A stretch of DNA of 64,000 bases from Oscarella lobularis (GCF_947507565.1 NC_089193.1:1794325-1858324), one strand, 5' to 3'; shown: positions 1-11,185, counted from the stretch's first letter. Numbers and translations: made by a program. Notes: a model not told the origin generated them from the letters alone.

Positions 1-1549
1 ATGTTCTACGAGCGATCTCCATACAGGTTTTTATATCTAATTAGCGAAATTTTCAATGACTAAGACGTTCTGAGAAGGAATCACAAGGTCCTCCAAGAAT
101 CTCAGACACACGTTAGTCGATTTATTGCACTAGCGAACGCGGATAACGGCGATAAAAAGGAGAGGGTATACATAAAAAGCGTTGTGGGGATTTAGCTTAG
201 TGTATATCTCGTCCCAGTACCTCTACGCTTTCAATATCGTTCCCATGACCGCGATGAAGAGAGACGCTTTAATCGCGCAACCTCAGAACGCAACCGAATG
301 CCCATACGGACCGAATACAGACGAGAAACAGCACTCGAGAGTTCGTTACACCTTAACTCTACTTATGAATAAAACGATGGGGTTATCTCTAGAGGGAGCA
401 GCCCCAGAGCTACTTCTTTGATACAAGCAGTAGCGCTGAAAGTCGCAAACGAAGTGGTCCACACGAAAGTCAAGGTTCGATAATCGTGGCTTATGTTTAG
501 AAGCGTTTTTTACTGGCGTTCAACAGGGCCCCGTTCTAAGCAACACAAACCGCCTGGTACTTGTTAGCGTTCCCCGTACCGAGAGCCTAATACTTTGCGC
601 TTTAGTTCCACAGGGTCCCTGTTGGTTTTGCTTAGGCAGTCCCGAAGTCGAACGCCACTTAATCGTCAGTGTAGGCGAAAACGTAAGGAGGGAACGTTCA
701 CGTATGATAAGTTTGGATACAACGGGTTCTTAGTGCTACTTGGCATTGCCTAAAGGGGGTCTCGTATCAGAGCACACGCTTATACTTCCTATTGGTCACT
801 ATAGGTCGAGTTTAGAGGTGCCACAGGTACGCAAACTCGCGAATTTTTCTATTTTTTAAATTAATAGTCGTGCTATAGGAGGTCTCTGATGAAGCCGAGA
901 AATATCTTTTTCAATTTTTCCTATTTGCGCACTCCCCCCTTAATAGATTTTTCTTAACATTTCGCACGTTCAAACGAGCCCTTCGCCAATATTACCAGAG
1001 CAAGCGACAAACTCTGGTAATATTCGAACGCAATTTCCATTCACCGCACTTACAATTTCAGGTAAAACTCATAGAGGGAAATATCATTAAAAATATTCAA
1101 TTAATTAATAGGCTGTTCCAATAACGGGGCTCCAATCTGACGAACTAAGGGAAATCTTCAAGGCACAAGGCATGGAACAGGGCATAGACTTCATAGAAGT
1201 ACCACGCGACGGAAAACTCAAAGACGTGAGCCCCCCTCCCTCCCTCCCTCCCTCCCTCCCTCCCTCCCTCCCTCCCTCCCTCCCAACCAAATGACCATAC
1301 CTTTAGTTTATCACTCCAAACGTGCCCTTTTTTCACGTGGAATTCGACAACGGAGAGCGTCTTCTTCACCGCATACGAGGCCGATTTCCCGTCCAGTTTG
1401 GACGCGAGGTACTCGCCTCAAGGAACGTCCTTGATGCCCCGGAACGAATTGACTGGAAATCGTGCGCTGTTTCGAAGGACAAAGAGACCCAAATGGCGAC
1501 ACGAATTCGTAGAAACTTCCAGCCATTTGATTTCACTAGAGAACTCTAA
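1..1549 (+). CDS. CWF19L1: CWF19L1 homologue (CwfJ family), 3' part
   Basis: C-terminal two thirds of a CWF19-like protein 1, an HIT-like factor linked to lariat debranching and spliceosome recycling. The gene enters from the left edge with exon 1..26 (FYERSPYR) and continues at 78..165 ([17 protein letters not shown]), 218..~339 ([10 protein letters not shown]), ~391..475 (SYFFDTSSS) and a short exon near 528. The CwfJ N domain then follows: [18 protein letters not shown] ending near 686, [20 protein letters not shown] near 745-830, and [15 protein letters not shown] ending near 1061. The last exons are 1112..1225 ([12 protein letters not shown]) and 1307..1549 ([20 protein letters not shown], ending FDFTREL-stop). 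Introns are 40-80 nt. The N-terminus lies outside the window. A candidate polyadenylation signal AATAAA at 1625-1630 lies inside the last coding exon of the convergent JMJD6 gene. Homology is from remembered family motifs and is strong across the whole gene. Confidence 0.93.
1231..1284. repeat. (CCCT)n microsatellite in a CWF19L1 intron
   Basis: About 13 uninterrupted CCCT units fill most of the last intron of CWF19L1 (1226..1306, donor GTGAGC, acceptor CTTTAG). The C-rich strand is the sense strand, so it also forms an extended polypyrimidine tract. The opposite strand carries GGGA repeats able to form a G-quadruplex. Confidence 0.9.
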
Positions 1550-1593
1550 TAAGGAAACGTTTCTACGGTTTGAATTTATTCGTCGGCGGCGAG

Positions 1594-3228
1594 TCAGGAC
1601 TTTGAGACGATTTTCTTGCAATGAAATAAAACAGTTGAATTATTGACTAATTTTTTTCGACATCTGTACCTTCTCTTGCGTTTTCGCGACGCTCTAGTGT
1701 CGTCCGACTTCCCGCACGACGAGCAGTCCGAATCAGAAGAATCGGACGATGAAGATGACGATGAAGATGACGATGACGACGACGGTAGACCGCAGTCTTC
1801 GTTCAAATCAACGCTATCAGCAATAGCGACCAAATCTGGCCTCTGTTCCTGATATAATATAGGCCCATTTTATCGCTTTAACGAGTAGGAATCGAACTAT
1901 CTTGCCTTCAAAACGGCATACCATTTCGTTGACATTTTGGGACGACCTCTATAGAGATATTATAGGTGAAAATTGGGGTTTTTTCTCTATATCTCACTTG
2001 ACTGTCTTATACCAAACAATAGGGAAATTCGTTAGACTGGCGAAATTCTGAGTGACTGCTATCGTAACGTCCATATTTAAGACGACGTGCCACCAGCCGC
2101 CCGGAACGAAGACCGTTTCACCGGGACACTGGAGTACTTCGAGCTACGCAAACGTTTCCGGGTTCGAACGCGGTGTTTCACGTGTATTTTCGCCTACTGG
2201 TTTATAGTCTTGAGGCCAAGTGGGCTGCTGGGTTCTGGGGTAGACGCAGTTGAACCAAGCGACAGCCTCATCTTCGTGGGGATACGCTTCGGCTGCCGTA
2301 CACTTAACCATATGTTTTGGGGTGGTAGGCGGTAGGAGAACCCATCTATATAAGCCATCGGACTGTGGTATACATGCAGCTATCTATAGGTACCTCTTGT
2401 GACCGAATACGAGACTGTTCCACGCGCTTGTACCCAGGGGATCCACGTGAATTCCCGTTCCAGAGCGCGCGGGACCCATAACGAACCATCTGCGTGTGTG
2501 CGAAAACTCTAGTGCGTCTTTGGCTTACATTGCATACGTTATCTACCTATATGGTGGCCTTCTACTTTCTCCGACGTACTTGAATAGATCGTCTCGGAAA
2601 TATTTTGGAATTGAGTAATCGCTTAATAATTTAGATTTTTTTCGGTGCTACGAAATTGATTTTTTCTGTTTTTTTGCTGTTTTTTTGAAGTGTATGGTCT
2701 TCTTACCTCGCCAAATGATCCGTCGAAAATGTATAGGGGGCTATCGTCTTCGCATGACGTCAGATATTCGACGAAGTATTTCATTTTTAATTTAACCGAA
2801 CAGCCGTCGTCGTCTTCGCCGCACTTGAACGCCTGATTTCGAAATCTTTTCGCTAATTTCTATAGTCGAGACACGCCCACTTCCGGAATTTCGACTGAAT
2901 TTAGCTTTTGTGACGTACTTCTGGTGTCCACGCGGTTCTCGCTTTCCACGCGTCCGTTGCGCCTGTTATGACGACTGGAACGGCGCGTCGTTCGTATTCT
3001 CGAATGAATTCGGTCTCTTCTACTTTGCTTGCGTCGATTCGCGGCACGTTGTCTCGAACGGAACTCGTAGAAAGGTCGAACGTCTTCGCGAACTGGCATT
3101 TTGACCATCCGTCGTCTCCCTTTAGCTCTAGAAGCTCAATAGAAGCATGGACATTCGCTTTAGGAACGCAGACCTGATCGAGCTCGTTTCTTTGCTTCGT
3201 TGACGCGTTTTACAGCTTTCTTCCTCAT
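1594..3228 (-). CDS. JMJD6: JMJD6, JmjC Fe(II)/2-oxoglutarate oxygenase
   Basis: Nuclear JmjC lysyl hydroxylase/arginine demethylase acting on splicing factors and histones. It starts at 3228 ([18 protein letters not shown]), followed by a 46-nt intron. Recognisable segments in order are [19 protein letters not shown], then the GEDDDGCSV block with DDSPLYIFD (about 2700-2830), then the catalytic core [15 protein letters not shown] near 2440 supplying the HxD iron ligands. The conserved [17 protein letters not shown] block lies at about 2070-2140 and [12 protein letters not shown] just after it, carrying the distal His region. The C-terminus has ADSVDLNE and a 13-residue Ser run followed by a basic tail, exactly as in animal JMJD6. 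One intron (1849..1905) uses a GC-AG pair. A candidate poly(A) signal on this strand is at 1576-1581. The gene converges on CWF19L1 with only 44 bp between the stop codons. Confidence 0.95.
1849..1905 (-). other. GC-AG intron of JMJD6
   Basis: On the minus strand the exon encoding KWYAVLK ends in AAG followed by GCAAGA. The next exon starts after ATATCAG and encodes [15 protein letters not shown]. Joining them in phase 0 restores the conserved JMJD6 segment. No GT donor nearby does so, because the unspliced frame reaches a TAG within three codons. Confidence 0.75.
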
Positions 3229-3349
3229 AGTAAAAGCATCCGGGCTGTAAACAGTAAACGTACGGGTTTTGCGACACTTGCACCAATTTTTCTCAAGTTT
3301 CACAAACAAACAAAAACGAACATAATGCGAGACAAAAAATATAGAACCG

Positions 3350-6300
3350 TCATTTGTAGTTGAATTTCACCTTGACCAAATACCTCATTCGTACCTGTTC
3401 AGAAAGACTTGCCATAACCTGTACAAATACATTAGAACACATGGCTAACCTGCTTGGTGTCATAAACGATAAACTCTGAGAAAAAATTAGAAGTTTAGTC
3501 AAAACAATTGCATAAGATATACCATTGTAATTGAGGGTGTAGCCATTGGGATTGTGGACTCCAGTGTCTCTGCTGGGACCAAGATGAAGCAAAGAGCCAT
3601 CAGGGCTAGACAAACAAAAAAACAAGTCATTGAATATTAGTAGTCAGAAAAATGCCCCAACTTACAGTGCCTCTGTTTTCGATGGCGCTATTTGTCCCTG
3701 CCCTTTTACACTGTGTTTACCCTTCGGCAGACGATCGGCATGGGAGTCAGCGGAGAGGAGATCGTTTGACGTGCCCAGAGACACCTGAAAGACACGACTC
3801 CAGCTCAAAAATTCAAACTTTACTCACATACCTCGCAGAGTAAAAGAAATCCGACGTTCTGACTCCTTGATGTGTAGCAATAGTTAGCACTTTTCGAGCA
3901 AATGTCGGCGAAGTAAACACCTTTTCCAAACTAAATCAAAATCACGAGTCTTACACGTCGGAATCGTCAATTCTTTTCTTTCTACCATATATCCTGTGCT
4001 TGGCGCTTCCGGTGGGGCAATTCTCAGGCCTTGACTGAGAATTCCAACCCAATTCGTAATGCGAGAACCGTGCCACAAGAGAAATCTTTAAAAATCAATT
4101 TTACAAACTACACTACGAATATTGATTTTCTTACTTGTTTCCAACGTCTTTGAATTGAGTCCACTCATCTTCCTTCTTCGCTTCAAAAATCTCCATTACA
4201 TCTAAAGCGTATGACGAGTGGGTTCTCCCGTGCGTTGATTTGATTGCCTTGACAATCATCTGACCGTGGAAAACAAAATAGAGTCAACAAAGAGACTCAA
4301 ATAGTAAACATACAGCGTATTCGTCGGTGGTGCTTTCGACTGGAACCAAATCGCAGTCCAGAGCTGCGTAATGACTATCGATGGGATTCTCCGCCTTGCT
4401 ACCGGTTGTTTGTAGCATTTTCACGGCAATTTCAATATCACCAAGTGTCTAAAAATCAATAATTGTATATGTATTAGGTTCAATTAGTGGCCTACCTCCA
4501 ACAGAGACGCCTTTGCTTTCACCATATCCCTGCTTTTGATAAGAGGAGGGCGGTTCATGCTAGATAAAAAGACCGACTATGAAGTGGACTCTCTCCTCTC
4601 TTCCTCCTCCTCCTTCTTACCCAAATGCGTGCGGTATGCGAGTATAGAATTCGTCGCACGCCTCTCTCAATTCATCGCCAAGCTTATGAGATATGATGAG
4701 AGATTCAATTTTTTTCAAGGCGGAAAATCCAGCTTTGATTTGACCCTTGGTCAGTTTGCCTGAAGAAAAATCCTATTTAGTTGGTAGAATGAGAAGATTT
4801 TCGTGCTGCTTACCTAATGGAGCTTTTATGACGTCATATTTCATTTCTCGCACAACTTCTTCCATAGCTTGAATATCGCAAATAAGCTCAATTAACTCCT
4901 GAGAAACAAAACATAGATAAATGTAGCGTATGAACAATAATAATTCAAACCTGGACTCGTTTGTCTAGTTTTGATTTTGGGATCTCAACAGCAGCAGGAG
5001 CAGCAGAATCAGGCTCATCTTCAGCCACAGCTTTCTCCGTCTCTTCCTACAGTAAGACTAAGCTATTATCAAGACTAATAAGGTATTCTTGCCTCGGCCT
5101 CGTAGTCGATTTCCACTAGATCATACTTGCCTGGTACTTTTACGAATCGGCCACGATCTTCCCAGTTGTTTTTCGTCTTCTCCAGGAATCTACATGATAT
5201 ATTAATTACTAAAACCTATATATGACTATGACGTCACTTTTTCTTAAACGTCGTTTTCGCCTGATCCAAATCCGCACCGCAGTTAATCAAGCTACTTTGA
5301 CCCTTGTATCCAACTAAAGTGACTGGTTATAGATTTAATTAATATTGGAAATGATGATTGCTTTACCGCGTCCCCATCTGAACCACACTTGATATTCTCG
5401 CTTAGTTTTGTCATCCTCCAGAAGCTGAAGCACGTAAAATTTATTATTGTTATTCTTCACGTTCGTCTAAGAGAAAATTAGTGATGAAAATCATGCAAAA
5501 TAGTATTACCTGATTCAGCATTGCATCCCAAACGTCAGAGCTATCAAAATAAACGTGGACCTGAGACAACAAATTCAGCATACGCAGAAGCACCCAAACT
5601 CTTTCCCCTACCTTTTTTCCTTTAGGAAATTCCGAGTCGATTGGAGCTTTCCCTTGAAATTCAACCTTCTTCACTTGAGTTGCAGCAGCAGCAGCAACTG
5701 GAGTAGACTCATCCTCTTCTTTTTTGGCTGGTTTCTTCACCACTGCAGGCTGACTTCCACTGACACCCGCTTTTCGAATTTTTCTCTTGACTCCAGTGGA
5801 ATCATTTTCCTGTTCCATCGTAGCCAAATGCACGGTGTACGATCGACCAGCTGCTTCTATAGCGACATCTGATTTGCTATCAGAAGCGAAGGCGGCATCC
5901 AATTGACGACAAAGAGACGGGGCGTATAAATTCCACTGGCCGTTTTCATCAAGCCATTCCCACCCTTAGTAATACAGTACAGCTATAATTATAGTATCAA
6001 TGCATTTGAACTTGCCTTTGAATTTTTCCGGGTCGTGTTTCCTCACGTTTCTCTTTACTCCCGTCTCGATGTTTTCCTGTTCCATCAGCTTGGGGTGGAA
6101 GAGGTATTGGCGTCCAGCTGCCGTGAATTGGACGCTCTGCAATCCGGAGACGCTTGCCGCTTCGAAGAGACGTCCGAGGCTTGCTGAATAGGAGTTCCAA
6201 GTGCCAGATTCATCTTCCCATTCCCAATCATCAGCTAAAAAATCAAAATCAGAATTTATCATTCTGGTTTTTGCTTTCTCTTACACCAGCTCGATTTAGA

Positions 6301-6637
6301 CGTCTTGCAGCGAACGCTTCTTTTCCATCCGGTCGATTTATTTGCCTGATGCATTTGCTTGAAATTGACTTCGTACTTTTGCGTTCGCGAGAGCGAAAGA
6401 GTCGTCGATTCGGCTCCTTTCTCGAATTCGCCCGCTAATTGGTTGGCGTGGGCAGAAGTGAACGCTTTCCAATCCCCGTCTTCGTTCTGCCATTCCCAGG
6501 TGACGTCGGATCGGAGTGTCGTCTTCTTTGCGGCGTTCTCTTGGTCTTTTGCAGCTGCAAGTGGTTGCGGGGTTGCTACTGCACTATCTGGATTCAGTGG
6601 CAAGCTTACCGGTGGTCTGGCGACGTTTGGGAGGCAT
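3350..6637 (-). CDS. PARP with three WWE domains, WGR, regulatory and catalytic domains
   Basis: Poly(ADP-ribose) polymerase. Start at 6637 (MPPKRRQTT) with a 55-nt first intron leading to [11 protein letters not shown]. Three WWE domains follow: [13 protein letters not shown] (about 6290-6520), [13 protein letters not shown] (about 6010-6230) and one ending [16 protein letters not shown] (about 5770-5960). A Lys/Ala linker comes next, then a WGR domain with WFRWGRVG near 5370. The helical regulatory domain carries [15 protein letters not shown] near 4830. The catalytic domain has [14 protein letters not shown] (NAD-binding His) near 4060, [18 protein letters not shown] (catalytic Tyr) near 3890, and the catalytic Glu of EFIVYDTKQ near 3460, ending KVKFNYK-stop. 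The H-Y-E triad, WGR and regulatory domain place it with DNA-dependent PARP1/2/3. The WWE modules are otherwise typical of other PARP groups. It lies just downstream of the JMJD6 start on the same strand and is divergent from the NRF1-like gene. Confidence 0.92.
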
Positions 6638-6736
6638 GCCGAGCAAACACTTAACAGGCGCAGAACGGCGTAAACAACGCGCAAGGAGACGCAAGGGCGC
6701 TCTACCGGCATCCAGTGACTGAAACCGCGGCTCGAT
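6638..6736. promoter_or_regulatory. Short divergent promoter between PARP and NRF1-like gene
   Basis: Only 99 bp separate the two divergent start codons (6637 minus, 6737 plus). No TATA box is evident. Any shared promoter must sit here or inside 5' exons; this is inferred from spacing only. Confidence 0.45.
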
Positions 6737-7893
6737 ATGTCGAAAGAGATTTCTCAGTTGATGCTGAAAGACAAGTTTTGCAAAGCAGCGCACCGATTTG
6801 AAACGGTTTGAAATTGCACACGCACCTCAAAGTTATTAGCTAATTGGCGCCATATATCCGTGAAGGCTACGACGTGCATGGCTGTCGCCGTGTACGTCAA
6901 TCCCCAAACAAAAAAATTAGAACTGTCGGGCAACAAAGATCTCGCCAAACTCATTTTAGATGGTTTGGACAGCCGACGCGACAAAGTAACGACCCTACTC
7001 CATCGGCAAATGACGTCATCAAAAAATCCGGGAAGAAGGAGAAAAGATCAGGACTTGCGATTCATGCCTGACCCATCAACAATGACGACGGATGACCTGC
7101 GCTATTGGATCCCCCTAATGGTGCGTAAAACAAACGGCCACGGAAAGCCCAATTGGGGGATCCAAGCAAAGAAGCCGATATGGTGGCCGGAGTCGGAGCA
7201 ATTTAAGTGCCCAAAGTTAGCGGCGTCATCATTACTGACAAATAAATTAAACTCATTCCTCATCTGCAGCAGCGACTGGCGCAAACAATGTGACCGAAAA
7301 GGGCGCCGCTTTGTGGATGTCCTGCGCTCCATCGCCAACGCATACACGGCGTGGCTATCGCGTAATTTTGCAGTTTCGGCCGGGGGAGAGAGGTCTTTTA
7401 TACTATTGTTTCTTTAGAGAAAGACGTGCGACTGTCCTATAACCATGACGGCATCGAGTCGTCGTCCGATGACGCGTCGTCGTCGTCGTCGTCCGATGAC
7501 GCGTCGTCCGATGACGCGTCGTCGTCGTCGTCGTCCGATGACGAGTATCTAAGAAAATTGGCTAAAAAAGCCAAAAATCTAGATGAAGACGAGAGCGACG
7601 ACGAAGACGGCCACGCCCGCGGCGACGACGGCGATGAAGAAGACGGCCACGCCCGCGGCTATGACGACGACCGCGACGATAGCGGCGATGACGAAGACGG
7701 CCACGCCCGCGGCTATGACGACGACCGCGACGACAGCGGCGATGACGACGGCGATGACGATGACGGCAACGATTTCAAAAATCTTACATCGATCGTTTGC
7801 GGGAAAAATAAAATTAGGCAACACCATCAGAGATCTCATGCGTCGGACTTTCCCGCAAGAGAACGCAAAAGAAAAAGAGCTACGCTGTCATAG
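6737..7893 (+). CDS. NRF1: NRF1/EWG/P3A2-type transcription factor with acidic repeat tail
   Basis: Likely nuclear DNA-binding factor of the NRF-1/erect wing/P3A2 family. First exon from 6737 gives MSKEISQLMLKDKF, an intron of about 60 nt follows, then MAVAVYVNPQTKKLELSGN. The family signature is clear: MTTDDLRYWIPLMVRKTNG followed by GKPNWGIQAKKPIWWPES (compare the conserved GKPGWG...KPVWWPED core), then after a 56-nt intron DWRKQCDRKGRRFVDVLRSI. A last intron leads to a low-complexity Ser/Asp/Glu tail with two near-identical 18-residue blocks around GHARGYDDDRDDSGDD and a basic C-terminus RERKRKRATLS. The protein is much shorter than vertebrate NRF1 and lacks an obvious glutamine-rich activation domain. 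The acidic tail is encoded by a GAC/GAT-rich coding minisatellite at about 7455-7780. Confidence 0.72.
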
Positions 7894-8099
7894 TAGATCT
7901 GCTGCGCGCCAGATACGTTCATAGCTTAATTTACCGTTCGTCTATAGTACTAGCGATTGATTTTTCGTTTTGTTGGTGTACGGTTGACGAAATCGAGCCT
8001 GATCACGCACCGCAACGATCAAAAGCAAAAATTCACGCCCAAAAAACCCAAAAAATTAGAGGCCGCAAAACAACAATTAAGCAAGGTCAGTCAACAAGC

Positions 8100-8717
8100 A
8101 AACACGATCAGAAGGAAAATTCACGTTCAACAACGATTGAACACGAATGATCGCTTTACTATTTCATGCCTCGCCTCAAATGAACGTGAAAATTCACGCC
8201 AAACAAAAAAATATAGGACGCAAAACAACAAGCAAAGTCAGTCAACAAGCAAAGTCATCAACAAATGGGATGCAAGTGCCTGCAACTCGTTGCGCGCGAG
8301 CGGCGCTTACGGTGCAGGCGCATGGAACGCCACTCGTACATAAAAGTAGAGTTGACGGGAACGCCCATTTGTCTGCAACTCGTTGGGTGTGAGCGGCGCT
8401 TACGGTTCAGGCGCATGGAACGCCACTCACGCATAAAATAGAGTTGACGGGAACGCCGGTACAAGTGTCTGCAACTCGTTGCGCGCTAGCGGCGCTTACG
8501 GTGCAGGCGCATGGAACGCCACTCGTGCATAAAAGTTGACGGGAACGAAAACACGATCAGAAGGAAAATTCACGTTCCAACAATTGAACACGAATGATCG
8601 CTTTACTATTTCACGCCTCGCCTCAAATGAACGTGATTTTAACGAAAATTCACGCCAAACAAAAAAATTAGAGGACGCAAAACAACAAGCAAAGTCATTC
8701 AACAAGCAAAGTCAGTC
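8100..8717. repeat. Left flanking repeats (A and B families) of the 59-bp satellite
   Basis: Two short repeat families alternate. Family A contains AACACGATCAGAAGGAAAAT and GAACACGAATGATCGCTTTA, at about 8100-8200 and 8546-8690. Family B contains TGCAACTCGTTGCGCGC and CATGGAACGCCACTCGT, three tandem copies of about 90 bp at about 8270-8540. The order A-B-B-B-A leads directly into the satellite. The stretch from 7894 to 8100 holds no gene that I can see. Confidence 0.85.
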
Positions 8718-11185
8718 AAAACTGTAGATTTGCTTGCTATTTTGCTTCAAAACTGTTTTGCCCCTTATTTTGCTTCAAAACGGTAAATTTGCTTGTCATT
8801 TTGCTTCAAAACTATTTTGCCCCTTATTTTGCTTCAAAACGGTAAATTTGCGTGTCATTTTGCTTCAAAACTGTTTTGCCCCTTATTTTGCTTCAAAACG
8901 GTAAATTTGCGTGTCATTTTGCTTCAAAACTACTTTGCCCCTTATTTTGCTTCAAAACAGTAAATTTGCTTGTCATTTTGCTTCAAAACTATTTTGCCCC
9001 TTATTTTGCTTCAAAACTGTAAATTTGCGTGTCATTTTGCTTCAAAACTACTTTGCCCCTTATTTTGCTTCAAAACAGTAAATTTGCTTGTCATTTTGCT
9101 TCAAAACTGTTTTGCCCCTTATTTTGCTTCAAAACGGTAAATTTGCGTGTCATTTTGCTTCAAAACTACTTTGCCCCTTATTTTGCTTCAAAACAGTAAA
9201 TTTGCTTGTCATTTTGCTTCAAAACTATTTTGCCCCTTATTTTGCTTCAAAACGGTAAATTTGCGTGTCATTTTGCTTCAAAACTACTTTGCCCCTTATT
9301 TTGCTTCAAAACAGTAAATTTGCTTGTCATTTTGCTTCAAAACTATTTTGCCCCTTATTTTGCTTCAAAACAGTAAATTTGCGTGTCATTTTGCTTCAAA
9401 ACTACTTTGCCCCTTATTTTGCTTCAAAACAGTAAATTTGCTTGTCATTTTGCTTCAAAACTGTTTTGCCCCTTATTTTGCTTCAAAACGGTAAATTTGC
9501 GTGTCATTTTGCTTCAAAACTACTTTGCCCCTTATTTTGCTTTAAAACAGTAAATTTGCTTGTCATTTTGCTTCAAAACTATTTTGCCCCTTATTTTGCT
9601 TCAAAACGGTAAATTTGCGTGTCATTTTGCTTCAAAACTTTTTTGCCCCTTATTTTGCTTCAACACTGTAAATTTGCGTGTCATTTTGCTTCAAAACTAT
9701 TTGCCTCTTATTTTGCTTCAAAACGGTAAATTTGCGTGTCATTTTGCTTCAAAACTGTTTTGCCCCTTATTTTGCTTCAAAACGGTAAATTTGCGTGTCA
9801 TTTTGCTTCAAAACTGTTTTGCCCCTTATTTTGCTTCAAAACGGTAAATTTGCGTGTCATTTTGCTTCAAAACTGTTTTGCCCCTTATTTTGCTTCAAAA
9901 CGGTAAATTTGCTTGTCATTTTGCTTCAAAACTGTTTTTCCCCTTATTTTGCTTCAAAACGAGAAATTTGCGTGTCATTTTGCTTCAAAACTGTTTTGCC
10001 CCTTATTTTGCTTCAAAACGGTAAATTTGCGTGTCATTTTGCTTCAAAACTACTTTGCCCCTTATTTTGCTTCAAAACAGTAAATTTGCTTGTCATTTTG
10101 CTTCAAAACTATTTTGCCCCTTATTTTGCTTCAAAACTGTAAATTTGCGTGTCATTTTGCTTCAAAACTATTTTGCCCCTTATTTTGCTTTAAAACTGTA
10201 AATTTGCTTGTCATTTTGCTTCAAAACTATTTTGCCCCTTATTTTGCTTCAAAACGGTAAATTTGCGTGTCATTTTGCTTCAAAACTTTTTTGCCCCTTA
10301 TTTTGCTTCAAAACTGTAAATTTGCGTGTCATTTTGCTTCAAAACTATTTGCCTCTTATTTTGCTTCAAAACGGTAAATTTGCGTGTCATTTTGCTTCAA
10401 AACTGTTTTGCCCCTTATTTTGCTTCAAAACGGTAAATTTGCGTGTCATTTTGCTTCAAAACTGTTTTGCCCCTTATTTTGCTTCAAAACGGTAAATTTG
10501 CTTGTCATTTTGCTTCAAAACTGTTTTTCCCCTTATTTTGCTTCAAAACGAGAAATTTGCGTGTCATTTTGCTTCAAAACTGTTTTGCCCCTTATTTTGC
10601 TTCAAAACGGTAAATTTGCGTGTCATTTTGCTTCAAAACTACTTTGCCCCTTATTTTGCTTCAAAACAGTAAATTTGCTTGTCATTTTGCTTCAAAACTA
10701 TTTTGCCCCTTATTTTGCTTCAAAACTGTAAATTTGCGTGTCATTTTGCTTCAAAACTATTTTGCCCCTTATTTTGCTTTAAAACTGTAAATTTGCTTGT
10801 CATTTTGCTTCAAAACTATTTTGCCCCTTATTTTGCTTCAAAACGGTAAATTTGCGTGTCATTTTGCTTCAAAACTTTTTTGCCCCTTATTTTGCTTCAA
10901 AACTGTAAATTTGCGTGTCATTTTGCTTCAAAACTATTTGCCTCTTATTTTGCTTCAAAACGGTAAATTTGCGTGTCATTTTGCTTCAAAACTGTTTTGC
11001 CCCTTATTTTGCTTCAAAACGGTAAATTTGCGTGTCATTTTGCTTCAAAACTGTTTTGCCCTTTATTTTTGCTTCAAAACTGTAAATTTGCTTGTCATTT
11101 TGCTTCAAAACTGTTTTGCCCCTTATTTTGCTTCAAAACTGTAAATTTGCGTGTTACTTTGCTTCAAAACTGTTTGCTCGTTATT
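8718..11185. repeat. 59-bp tandem satellite array
   Basis: About 42 tandem copies of a 59-bp unit. Each unit is itself a diverged dimer: both halves carry TTTTGCTTCAAAAC, one followed by GGTAAATTTGCGTGTCA and the other by TGTTTTGCCCCTTA. Variation is mainly GCGTG/GCTTG, CGG/CAG/CTG and TGTTTTG/TATTTTG/TACTTTG. Since 59 is not a multiple of 3, forward reading frames rotate through all three phases without stops for over 100 codons, producing spurious Leu/Phe/Cys-rich frames. The right half contains an exact higher-order period (see findings). Confidence 0.97.

Noticed and set aside
988-1024. Perfect 13-bp inverted repeat with an AATATTAC core, like a rolling-circle virus origin
   Set aside because: It lies in a conserved coding exon of CWF19L1, and the nonamer-like bases are in the stem rather than the loop. 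No Rep-like gene is near.
1643-1852. Plus-strand acidic frame (Glu/Asp run)
   Set aside because: Antisense of the JMJD6 poly-Ser exon; the Ser codons read backwards give Asp/Glu.
6588-6609. A 22-nt intron at the start of the PARP gene
   Set aside because: The donor is plausible, but the acceptor TTGCAG further on gives a normal 55-nt intron in phase ([16 protein letters not shown]).
7579-7839. Minus-strand Val/Ile-rich hydrophobic frame
   Set aside because: Antisense of the acidic GAC/GAT-rich tail of the NRF1-like gene; no transmembrane protein is implied.
8718-11185. Regular repeats resembling a CRISPR array
   Set aside because: The spacers are themselves repeats (head-to-tail 59-mers), there is no cas gene, and the context is eukaryotic with introns.
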